NCBI RefSeq assembly: GCF_042453785.1
Contig: NC_091673.1
Coordinates: 14,789,501-14,853,500 of the forward strand
Source: Malus domestica
Taxonomy: Eukaryota > Streptophyta > Magnoliopsida > Rosales > Rosaceae
Length of the DNA: 64,000 bases
Direction of reading: 5' to 3'
The position numbers were made by a program, and so were the translations under genes. This document shows, piece by piece, positions 36,143 through 48,200 of this stretch; the stretch's first letter is position 1, and each line of letters opens with the position of its first letter. The notes under the pieces are model-generated. The model searched no databases. It worked only from the letters and a program-made list of their open reading frames with translations, and had not been told where the DNA came from.

Positions 36143-36149
36143 CTCAGAA

Positions 36150-39100
36150 ATGGAGGGTTCTTTCCGAGGCAGTCTCTGGGGCAGTGTGGTGGAGCTGACC
36201 AAAGGGGCACAGCAAAAGGGTAGTGATCCTCAGCTCTGGGTCATACAGTTGTCCTCCAACTTGAACTCCATGGGAGTTTCTTTGCCCTCGGTGGAGCTCG
36301 CCAACGTGTTGGTTTCTCACATTTGCTGGGAAAACAACGTGCCCATCGCGTGGAAGTTTCTGGAGAAGGCTCTGATGTTGAAGATTGTGCCCCCCATGCT
36401 TGTTCTTGCTCTGCTTTCACAAAGGTTTGTGCTTTTGCTCTCAGATTTTCTGTTTGAAGATTTTTGGTTTCTGCGTTTTAGCTTTTTTGGGTGGGTTCGG
36501 ATTTTTGTAATTATTTTTTGATAAACGATAAAGATAATCTACACTAAATTCATCTTTACGGAAGGAGAATTCGAACCTTGGATTCACGGTGGGAAGCGCT
36601 CTGCCCTAGCCAACTTGACTATAAGTCGAGGTCTGCGGTTTTTTTGGATTTTAAATGAGGTTCTTTTTGAGACATTTTTCAGTTGGGATCAGATTAAGGG
36701 TGTGAAATAGTTTAAAGGTTTCATCTTTTGTTTTGCCCTCCTGCTGTTTGATTCATTGCTATCTGTGTTTTAATGGGTTTTCTGTGTTTAATGCTTTGTT
36801 TTCTGTACTGTTTTGTTTGGTTGCTTATAAAATGGAGTAATACCAGAATCTTAAATATGTTGGTGTTGTTTAGGACAAGGAGGATATGTTTGGTGAATTG
36901 TAGCATATTCTTGTGTTTCGGTTGACTAGGAGGAGAAATTAATGTGTTGCACAAATACTCCTCTTTATTTTCTGGACATTTTTTAAATTTCAGACTTTTC
37001 TTTAGCATTCCCCCGCATTTCAAATCATGGAATGGGTTCACATGTTTGTCCTTGTACTTTATGTTTTTCTTATAAAAGTTGATTCTTCTATAATTTCCAT
37101 CTCGGTTTTCCCTGTCTCGATTATTCAGTACGATCAATGTTGTTAGGCATTCTTTCTAATGTTTCCTAGAAGCCAAAAAGAAGGGATAATGAGTGAGCCA
37201 AGTTATTGTGATGACATTAGTAGGGTGGAGTTTTCATTCCTTAGATGCGTTAAATATACTTTTGGCGTCTTTATTCCTATATTTCTTTCAACCGAGCAAA
37301 GAGTGGCTAGACATGTGATCATCTTAATTTAATCTTCATTTGCTTGCGAACTCAATTAAATTCATGGATCAACAATGTGTTACATTGATGAGTGAGTGTG
37401 GCATTGATTATTACGTATTTGCAAAAATATTTATTTTGAAGTATCAAGTGGCATGCTGATTACTGATCTTAGGTTGCCTTGCTTGCCACTGATGTGCTGG
37501 TACAGGATTTGGATAGTTGGGTTCTGTTTGTTTCTTTCTCCAGATCTAATTATGTTCACTTTTTCTTAAGTTGCCGTTGCATGGTTTCACTTGTGAGAAA
37601 CTGCTTGCTCCCTTGTGTTGTAGGAAAGTGGAAACTCTCATAATGGTCGTATTGTTGTCTATCATTCTTTCTACAGGGTCATTCCAAGTCGACGTTCCCA
37701 GCCAGTGGCATATAGACTCTACATGGAACTCCTTAAGAGACACATTTTTACCCTTAAATCTCAGATAAACGGGCCAAATTATCAAATGTAAGCTATCTTT
37801 AGTGCAGAATATTGTTTGCTTACATTGTGCTGACAATGGTGCTTACATTGTATCTGGAATTTGTACCTATATTCTTCATACAGAATCATGAAATCTATAG
37901 AATCTGTTCTTCATCTTTCCTGGAATTTTGGTTTTCCAGCAAGTGACCCTGGGATTCTTGTGGTTGAGTTTTTATTTTCAATTGTATGGCAATTGGTTGA
38001 TGCATCATTAGATGATGAAGGATTTCTGAACTGTACACTCGAAAAGAAGTCCAAATGGGCAATTGAACCTCAAGAAATGGAGATAGATTGTGAGGGTAGT
38101 TATTATGCGAAGAGGAGTGAACACAATGAGATACTGCTGGAAGCAAATACTGTCATGGCCATTGAGATAATTGGGCAATTTCTTCAAAATAATGCAACAT
38201 CAAGAATTCTTGACTTGGCTCACCGAAACTTGTAAGTTCTTGTTCCCTTTATCAATTGCATCTATATTTCGTCCTAGTTCCCTTTATTTTGTACGACTTT
38301 AATATTTAATTTTCTCAAGCATTGGATGGCCTTAGTACTCAAATTATATCCGTATGAATTTTTTTGAATGTTCTTTCAACAGATTTCCTTCTATTTACGT
38401 TGGAAATTCGTTGTATGCATTGTGTTTTTTTTTTTTTCATTTCATTTGCCACCAAGTCTGAAAATTAAAGACTAACTATTCCTTTCACCAGTACCTTGGT
38501 CAGTTTCCTTCTTGATCTTTGCCTTCACTGCAAGAGATTGCTTAACATGCCGACCTACATTTTCAGGCCTGTACATTGGACAAGTTTTACTCAACGATTA
38601 CAGATGCTTGCATCAAACTCATTAGCATTAAGAAATTCGAAAACTCTTACAGCAGAGGCTCTTATAAACTTGACTTCAGATGGTCGCATGGTCTTGCCTC
38701 GAGAATGTAAAACAACTTCTTTGCTGAAGTATCATGCAGTGATGGCTTATAGATCTCTCACTTCTGCTGGTCTGTGTCACGGGGCTAGTCGTTCTGCTTT
38801 GTGGCTTCCTCTTGATCTTGTATTAGAAGATGCCATGGATGGATATCAAGTTGACGCAACAAGTGCTGTTGAAGTAATTACTGGTAAACACAAATTTTAT
38901 CCCTTGTTCTTAAAGTAGTATTAAATTACTATTTGTTCTTATGAAACCAGTTCTGTGAGAATGAAAAAGCAAGGTTTTGTTTTGTAGGTTTGGTTAAAAC
39001 CCTTCGAGCAATAAATAGCACAAGCTGGCATGATACCTTTTTAGGCCTTTGGATAGCAGCTCTTCGTCTTGTACAGAGGGTTCGTTCTGTTTTGAATAAC

Positions 39101-41331
39101 TTAAAAATTTGTCCTCTTCTGTCTGAATGGTTAGCATGTTTCCTGAACAGAATCTTAATACTCCCTATAAACATCCTACTAGCCATATTTCATATAAGTT
39201 TAACATGACCGCACCCATATGTCATGGAAGTTTAAGCAACTTAATTTCGGTACTTCTGTCAACTTTGATTGGTGAGTGGCAAAATTTCTTACAAAGTTCT
39301 AAAACTTTATGAGTTAGACAATCGTGCCGGTTGATTGTCTATTTGGTAACCCCGAGTGCATCAAAGTTGTTGCTCAATGATATAATTTGTTGATTTATTG
39401 TAACTGAAAGGAAAAAATTGTTGTATTTTATCCTTGGTCCTAAAAGCTTAAGTTGTTTACTCTCTTAATACGTGAGTCACGACTATATTTATATTCAAAA
39501 CTTCTCTCACATGCGGGTCACATTTCATCGTTAGAAAGTCCAACCTATGAAATTTAACATAAATTGGGAGATTCCAGTTGTAGGGATTTTAACACAGAAT
39601 CTTCTGCAGCTCTGCTATAACACCATTAGAAATGCATTGGTTTCCCATATCTTGAAAAACTTAAGCTCTTACTGTTATGATGCATGCCATCGATAATGTT
39701 TTGGTATAAGAGTTGGCACCAGATTTACTTACTTTTTAAATATATTAGTTATGCCTTCTTTTTTATGTTTCTTTTATTCCGTGTAGGAAAGGTATCCCAT
39801 AGAGGGGCCTGTGCCTCGCCTCGACACCCGCTTATGCATGCTATTGAGTATCACAACACTTGTGGTTGCTGATCTGATTGAGGAGGAGGAAATTGCACCA
39901 ACCAACAAAAATGAATGTGGCTCAATCAATCGCTGGAAAGAAAAAGAGGTTCTAGGACAGCGCCGCAATGATTTAGTCTCCAGCCTACAGACACTGGGTG
40001 ATTATCAGGGTTTGCTGACTCCGCCGCAGTCTGTTGTTTCAGCTGCCAATCAGGCTGCTGCAAAAGCAATACTGATCCTTTCAGGTGTCAGTGCTGGGAG
40101 CAGATACTTTGAGTGCATCAGTATGAAAGACATGCCTATCAACTTCTGTGAGTAATATGAACATGCCTATCAACTTCTGTGAGTAATATGAACATGCCTG
40201 TCAGCTTCTGTGAGTAATATGATCTAGCTCTAATTCAATGTCAATGAGTTGCTTCAACATGAAAGAAGAGTTAGAAGTGGCACAAATTTGAAATAAATGG
40301 ATGTTTGGAGCATGGCGATTCAGTTCACTAAAATAATATACTTGTTCATTTTTCAAATGTCTACTGTTCAACATAAAAACCCTTAGAACTGTGTCGCACA
40401 TTGCTGTCCATGGTTATTGCGATCTTGTATTATTTTCCTTGTCGAGTTTTTCTTTATTCTTTCAGCCTTATTTTATTCTCCTATGTTCTTCCTGTTTCGA
40501 GGTTTTAGTATAGTTCTTTTTGGTTTGTCTATAATGGTCAGTGCCATAAGCAACTTCAAGGTTGATACTGTGTATTGTTTTCTGGAGTCAAATGTATACC
40601 GGTTAATGTTAGGCATTCTAATCTTAGGTTTATGTATTTGTTTACAGCTGGAAACATGCGTCATTTGATAGTTGAGGCCTGTATTGCTAGAAGTCTACTG
40701 GATACCTCTGCATATTCCTGGCCAGGTTATGTTAATGGGCGCATCAACCAGTTACCTCAGGGCGTGCCAACTCAAGGGCTTGATTGGTCATCATTTATGT
40801 TGGGGGCTATGCTTACTCCAGCAATGGCTAATTCTTTGGTTTCCAGTCCTGCTTCAAGGTATACTAACATTTAACCTCTTAATTATGTTACATTTAGTAA
40901 TTCATGTTGTAATTAAATTAGTTCCTTGCTGCTTTTCTGGCTTGAAACCGCTGTTCCTATACTACATGTGTCAAATATAAGTGGATAGGTAGTTTTTTCT
41001 CCCTGGTAACTATGGATTCCTTAAATCGGATTACCACTTTCTGAAGGCCCATCAATAGGTGATTTCTAAGTTTTCGGTTTTTGAGTTCATGCATAAATGC
41101 ACTACTTAGGATGGAGGTTTTACACGGGTTTACATTTGGTTCACAGGAGTTTTAAGAATCTAATAATCTAATCGATGTCGTACATGGATACCTTTGGCCA
41201 CTAGCGTTATGATTCCAATGTCCAAGTGGCGGGGTAGTGTGCAAAATATTAAAGGGGAACTCTGTATAGATAGATGACCTTTTATATTACCTTTTTAAGC
41301 TTCTTTGATGATGGCCTGGTCTTCAGTTACT

Positions 41332-41374
<43 letters not shown>

Positions 41375-41398
41375 GTAAATTTATCCAAAGGTAAAGCT

Positions 41399-41437
<39 letters not shown>

Positions 41438-44400
41438 ACTCGAGAAAGTATTTGAGGTTGCAGTCAATGGATCCAACGGCGAGAAGATTTCTGCTGCTAC
41501 CGTTTTGTGTGGCGCCTCACTAATTAGAGGATGGAATATACAGGTGAAGAAAACAATTTTGTTAAGACTTGATACATATTCTGATTTCTTTGCCCACAAT
41601 AGCACAATGCAGTTACTTTTTTGCACTTGCCTGTTTGAATACTAAAAGTTCTTGTCATTTTCTACCAATCACTTGGCTTTCTAATTAACTTATGGTTCAC
41701 CTGTTATGCAGGAACATACTGCTCATTTTATCATTAGATTACTGTCCCCTCCGGTTCCGGCTGACTATTCTGGGGATGACAGCCATTTAATAGGTTATGC
41801 ACCGATGCTGAATGTCCTCATTGTTGGAATAGCATCTGTAGACTGCGTTCAGATTTTCTCTTTACATGGCTTGGTATGTATATGTTTTACTTAACTAAAT
41901 GTGACGGATACAGTATAATCTTGTTAGGGTTTGTCACATCTTAGATTCAGTGATTGAACACACCCTTTACTTACAGCTAATTAGTTACAAGAGCCTCATA
42001 AACTACTGTCATTTAATTTTCTTACCAGGTCCCACAACTAGCATGTTCATTGATGCCTATTTGTGAGGTGTTCGGTTCATGTGTTCCCAATGTCTCCTGG
42101 ACTCTATCAACAGGAGAACAAATCTCTGCTCATGCTGTGTTTTCGAATGCATTTACTCTCCTTTTGAAGCTGTGGAGGTTTAATCATCCTCCTCTTGAGC
42201 ATGGGGTGGGAGATGTACCCACGGTTGCATCCCGACTTACACCTGAGTACCTCCTATCTGTAAGAAACTCTTACCTAGTATCTTCTGGAAGTCCTCACCA
42301 GGATCGAAATAAGAGGAGACTCTCTGCTGTTGCAAGTTCATCATCTCCAGAACCTGTATTTGTGGACTCATTTCCAAAACTAAAAGTTTGGTATAGACAG
42401 CATCAAGCTTGTATAGCCTCAACCCTCTCTGGTCTTGTTCACGGAACCCCTGTCCATCAGATTGTTGATGGGCTTCTTAACATGATGTTCACAAAGATTA
42501 ACAGAGGAAGCCAGTCTATATCTTCCGTTAATTCTCCAAGTAGTAGTTCTTCGGGACCCGGAAATGAAGACAACTCTCTGAGACCTAAATTACCTGCCTG
42601 GGATATCCTGGAAGCTATTCCCTTTGTGGTTGATGCTGCTCTAACAGCCTGTGCTCATGGAAAACTTTCACCTCGTGAACTTGCTACAGGTTAGCCTTGT
42701 GTTCTCATCTCATTTTCTGTTAATGGTTTGTTACTTACATACAGCGATACCCAGGAAAATGTATGAAATAGTTTTTGAATTTGATTTTTCTTAAAACTAA
42801 ATCCTGAATGTTTGATTGAGTTAATATTTAGTAACTGTATCATTGGATTTCATCTGACTGGGTATTTTAGATTTTCCCGAGGTCATAAATTTGACTTGTA
42901 GATGTAATTGAACGAAATTTATTTTTTATTTTTATAATTACTACACGTCGCCCTCAATTTTAAGAGAGAAAGAAGTCATTACACCATGGCGAAATATATT
43001 AGATAACTGGAATTTTCTCTATTTCAGGGCTTAAGGATTTAGCAGATTTTCTTCCTGCATCTTTGGCAACCATTGTGAGCTACTTTTCTGCTGAAGTAAC
43101 TCGGGGTATTTGGAAACCAGTTTTTATGAATGGAACAGATTGGCCCAGTCCGGCTGTGAATCTATCCTATGTTGAGGAACAGATTAAGAAAATCCTAGCT
43201 GCTACTGGTGTTCATGTCCCTAGCCTTGCAGCAGGTTTTCCCCTATCACGAACTTGTAACGAGAAGGAATATAAAGCTATTACATGTTCTGGGACAGATT
43301 TTCTTTTCTTTCCATTTTCCCCATATTGTTTTTTCACCTCTAGTATTTTGACTGAGACTAAACTATTACAGGTGGAAGCTCTCCAGCTACACTTCCAATG
43401 CCCCTAGCTGCGTTTGTGAGTCTTACTATTACTTACAAGATTGACCGAGCATCAGAACGCTTCCTCAGTTTGGCTGGCCCCACCTTGGAGTGCCTTGCAG
43501 CTGGTTGCCCGTGGCCTTGTATGCCAATTGTCGCATCTCTTTGGACTCAAAAGGCCAAGCGATGGAGCGACTTCCTTGTCTTTTCTGCATCTCGGACTGT
43601 TTTCCTCCAGAACAGTGATTCAATGGTTCAGCTTCTTAAAAGCTGCTTTACTGCCACACTTGGACTGAATGCCACTCCTATTTCGAGTAATGGTGGTGTT
43701 GGAGCACTTCTTGGCCATGGATTTGGATCCCATTTCTGTGGTGGGATTTCCCCCGTTGCACCAGGGATTCTTTACCTACGTGTGTACCGATCAATTACAG
43801 ATATAGTCTTCATGACAGAAGAGATTGTTACTATCTTGATGCATTCTGTAAGAGAGATAGCATGCAGTGCTCGTCCTAAAGAGAGATTGGAGAAGTCGAA
43901 GACAACAAGAAACCCAATGAGATATCAACAGGTTTCACTTGATGGAGCAATGTCTAAGGTGAAACAAGCAGCTTCACTTGGGGCATCTTTAGTATGGTTA
44001 ACAGGAGGCTTGTGTCTGGTTCAGTCATTGATCACTGAAACCTTGCCTTCTTGGTTTATATCTACACATGGCTCCGAGCAGGAACAAGGGTCAGAAGGAA
44101 TGGTTCCCATGCTTTGCGGCTATGCGCTTGCATACTTTGCAGTGCTCTGTGGAGCTTTTGCTTGGGGCATTGACTCGTCATCATCAGCATCAAAACGGCG
44201 TCCTAAAATCCTACATATCCACATGGAGTTTCTTGCAAGTGCACTTGATGGGAAGATATCACTTGGTTGTGATTCTGCAACATGGCGTGCCTATGTGTCG
44301 GGTTTTGTAACCCTAATGGTCGGTTGCACACCACATTGGGTGCTCGAGGTTGATGTAGACGTGTTGAAGAGACTGAGTAATGGTCTGAGGCAGTGGAACG

Positions 44401-44489
44401 AGGAAGAGCTTGCTCTGGCCTTGCTGGGGATCGGAGGCGTCGGTACAATGGGAGCGGCCGCTGAACTCATAGTCGAAAATGAGATGTAA
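36150..44489 (+). CDS. MED33A: Mediator subunit 33 (REF4/RFR1 family), copy 1
   Basis: Plant-specific Mediator tail subunit of the MED5/MED33 family, nuclear. In Arabidopsis, MED33A/RFR1 and MED33B/REF4 restrain phenylpropanoid biosynthesis. Twelve exons: 36150-36424, 37677-37787, 37884-38231, 38567-38883, 38988-39079, 39787-40147, 40648-40858, 41429-41543, 41712-41873, 42029-42689, 43028-43234, 43372-44489; junctions are GT-AG and phases agree, giving 1325 residues. Family blocks include KGSDPQLW, VSHICWENNVPIAWKFLEKAL, HLIVEACIARS, EHTAHFIIRLLSPP and GCPWPCMPIVASLWTQKAKRW. A 31-bp repeat triplicates the donor after exon 6. The assignment to A rather than B follows from neighbouring genes. 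An identical exon plan occurs in copy 2 downstream. Confidence 0.93.
40131..40222 (+). repeat. 31-bp triplication spanning the exon 6 splice donor
   Basis: The segment CATGCC(T)ATCAACTTCTGTG... with GTGAGTAAT occurs three times (starts 40,131, 40,162, 40,193). Identical donors are at 40,148, 40,179 and 40,210. Only the first keeps the frame open; use of the others adds TGT GAG and then TAA. Confidence 0.9.
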
Positions 44490-45299
44490 AGTACATTCCC
44501 CAACGCAGGTTTAAGGTTTTAGGATGTCGGATGTAAATGTACAAAATGGTTGTAGATTAGATTTGTCGCCGGAAACATGTGCAACATTTTGTAGCAAAAA
44601 GTTACGTAATTTTGTTCCCTGAAAAATTAAGAGAGCAAACTGCTTCTTTATACATACTGTCCATCTTCGTGCAAGTTCTAATTTCTTTCTTTTCTCAAGT
44701 AGTTCATCGGATCCGATCAATAATACATAGATTAGACAGTTTGTAGCAAATTTGTCGGTTTTGTGCGCCTAATTAGTTACTCTTTCAATTTTTTTTTATA
44801 ATATATTTCTTTTTCTTTTGTGCAATAAATTATGAATACCTTACCTTTTAAACCCAATACGAGTCGTATAATCCGGCTAAAGAACATGCATCTATTCTCA
44901 GTATATCATCGACAATGTGTTAATAACATTTTAAATTTGTAATAAATAAAATGTACCGACATGTTAAGAGATCTGCATAACATTTTAGTTATCCTAAAGA
45001 GAAGAAAAATGAATCAGCATAACTCAGTTTAATGATCCCTACAAAATTGTTCTAAATTCCCAACTTTTTTCCTCAACAATATAGAATCCAAGTGGCAATC
45101 TTACAGCCAGTTTGACTTTCTCCATGTTTGACCGCTTCAGTTTCAAGACCGAAAAAAAACACACATGCACATCATGCAGAGTCGCAGAATGTGGAGCAAA
45201 TCCAAAAGACAATCCCTCAACATTCTTCTGATTCTCCACCACCCGAAATATCTCTCTGTCGCCGGAAACACCCGAAACACTGACCATTGTGATCGAGAA
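44490..45299. other. Spacer between the two MED33 copies
   Basis: Contains the 3' UTR of copy 1 (AT-rich) and the short upstream region of copy 2. No other gene is visible. The spacing of about 0.8 kb fits a tandem duplication. Confidence 0.6.
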
Positions 45300-48200
45300 A
45301 TGGCGGATCCCGAACTGAGCAGCCTCTGGGATGTTGTGATAATGCAGACCAAGGAGGCTCAAGAAAAGGGTAGTGATCCTCTTCTTTGGTCGATTGAAGT
45401 CTCGTCGAATTTGGCCTCTGCCGGGGTGTCCCTGCCATCTATAGAGCTCGCCGACGTTTTGGTTTCGCATATTTGTTGGGAAAACAACGTGCCGATTATG
45501 TGGAAGTTTCTTGAGAAGGCCTTGGTTTTCAACATGGTGCCCTCCATGCTTGTTCTTGCTTTGCTTTCTTCCAGGTCCGTGTTTCTGTTTTGATTTAAGG
45601 ATTGAATGGTCGATATATCAAAACATAATGACATGACATTGGCACATTATCGACAATGTCAATACAAATTCATCCTTAAACAATGTACGTTATGCACATA
45701 GAATTCTCGTAAGATTAGACTTAGTAGTTGTTCTTTGTTGAATGAAAACTGTTCATGTGTTGCACTTTCATGTACAAATAAAACCCATGTTGCACCCTAT
45801 GCGATATTATTGTGATAGCATGTCAACAATAAAACGTATTGATAAGATGTTGACAAATTATCAACAATATCGATATAAATTCGTTATTTATAAAGGACTA
45901 ATATTCTGCACAGAGTATTCCAGTAACATAAATAAACTTTATAGTTGCTTATTTTCTTTCCATAGGGTTATTCCGAATCGACGTGTCCAGCCAATAGCAT
46001 ATAGGCTTTACATGGAGCTCCTCAAGAGACATGCTTTTTCACTGAAATCTCAAATTAAAGGGCCTAGTTATCAACAGTGAGTTTCTAATTTCATCACTTG
46101 TATTGATGAAAAAAAAAAGCCGTTTACATTGTCTTAAAAGAAAGCCGATTGAGAGCCCATTTGGGAGTGATTTTGGAAGTGACAAAAGCACTTCTCATGT
46201 GCTACTATCATAAATGATTCTAGCCCTCCCAAAATCAGTTCCAAACAGGCACTTAGTGTATAATGTAAATGTTTTTTTATGAAATTTTGTTGTACCTTTT
46301 TTTTTTTGGCATTGCAATATATAACTTATCTTCTTCATACAGGGTTATGATATCAATAGATACTATTCTTAATTTGTCCCAGACATTTGGGTTGCAAACA
46401 ACCGAAGCTGGGACTACTGTGGTTGCGTTCATCTTCTCAACCGTGTGGCAGTTGCTCGATTCATCGTTAGACGATGAGGGGTTACTGGAACTTGCTCCGG
46501 AAAAGAAGTCCATATGGCCAACTAAACCCCAAGACATGGACATAGACGGTCTCGAAAATCATCATGAGGAGCGGAATGAACAATATGAGAGATTGCAGAG
46601 TCGTAACACTGTGATGGCCATTGAGTTAATCGCGGAGTTTCTGCAAAATCTATTGACTTCCAAGATTCTTAACTTGGCGAAACGAAACATGTATGTTTCC
46701 TTGCAATGGAAGTAATCGTTTTACCCCCAGGCAAGGTTTTTAGTATGGGAGATTAATGCTTGATAATTTTCTGCCACATTCTCAGGCTTCAACACTGGGA
46801 AGCTTTTGTTAAGCGATTGCAAGTGCTTGCCGAAAAATCATCGGCGTTGAAAAATACCAAACTTACTAGTCCTGAGGAACTTCTGAAGTTGGCTTCAAAC
46901 ATTTGCATGAGCTCGCAAAAATCCAAATTGCGCTCGGTGCATAAGTGCCATTCGATTATGGATTCTTCGGATGGAATATGCCATGGAACCGGTCGCTCAA
47001 CCATATGGCTTCCCCTTGATCTGGTGCTAGAAGATGCCCTGAATGCTACACAGATCAATGCCACAAGTTCCATTGAGGTTATCACCGGTAAGCAGATCAC
47101 TTCTTATATCGACCGTTAGCAATGTCTGAGGATATAACATTTTCTTTCTTGCTCAGGTTTGATGAAGGTCCTTCAAGCCATCAACTGTGCAACTTGGCAT
47201 GACACCTTCTTAGGCCTATGGATTGCAGCACTTCGTCTAGTCCAAAGGGTTCGAAATTGCTAAACTTCTGTTGTTTCCTTGGAACACAAGTTAATCATAC
47301 ATTATCATTTTGGGCAATCGCGTTAATTGCTGCTCCTTTTTTCAGGAAAGGGAGCCTCTTGAGTCCCCTTTTCCTCACTTAGAGTCCCGCTTATGCATGT
47401 TGCTCTCTATCACCACTCTTGTGGTTGCTGGCCTTATCGAAGAAGATGAAAGCGCGAAAGTGGACACGACAGAATACAGCTTTGCCAATCACTCGAGACG
47501 ACAAAAGGTGACAGGGAAGTCGCGCGATGATTTAGTTTCCAGCTTACAAATGCTGGGAAATTTCATAGGACTGCTGGCTCCCCCTCGTTCAGTTGTTTCT
47601 GCAGCAAACAGGGCTGCTGCGAAAGCAATGTTCTTCATCTCAGGGACGAGGGTTGAAAGTGCACACTTGGATTGCATCAGCACGAACGACAGCTCAACGG
47701 ATTGCTGTAAGTAAAACCATAGTTACAGATTCAGATTATAAATGCAATTCTCTCTAAATCCATGTTCCTGTTTCAGCAGGAAACATGCGACATCTGATAG
47801 TTGAGGCTTGCATAGCAAGAAATCTAATAGACACGTCGGCATATTTCTGGCCGGGCTATGTGAAAGGAGGCATCAATGGAATGCCTTCTAATATACCTGC
47901 TGATAAAGTTCCTGGGTGGTCCTCATTGATGCAGGGGGCAGAACTTACTCCATTGTTGACAAAGGAATTGATTTCAATTCCTGCACCAAGGTATATACAA
48001 GCACTTATCTTTTGGCAATGCTTTATAAGAAACACTTCTACTCATAAGCGCATTCATTAAAAGTGCTTTTATTAGGGCATTGAGAGTTAATAAAAATATA
48101 AGGGCTTCTTGAAAAAACAAAATGTGCTTCTCTATGAAGCTTTTTCACAAGACACCACTTTTTTCAGCCAATTGTAGTCAAAGTGTTTTTGGTCATCTAG

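Noticed and set aside
36721..37137. 138-codon minus-strand frame in MED33 copy 1 intron 1
   Set aside because: It lies within an AT-rich intron on the opposite strand and has no known motif.
45039..45634. Minus-strand frames opposite the MED33 copy 2 start
   Set aside because: They are antisense shadows of exon 1 and its leader.
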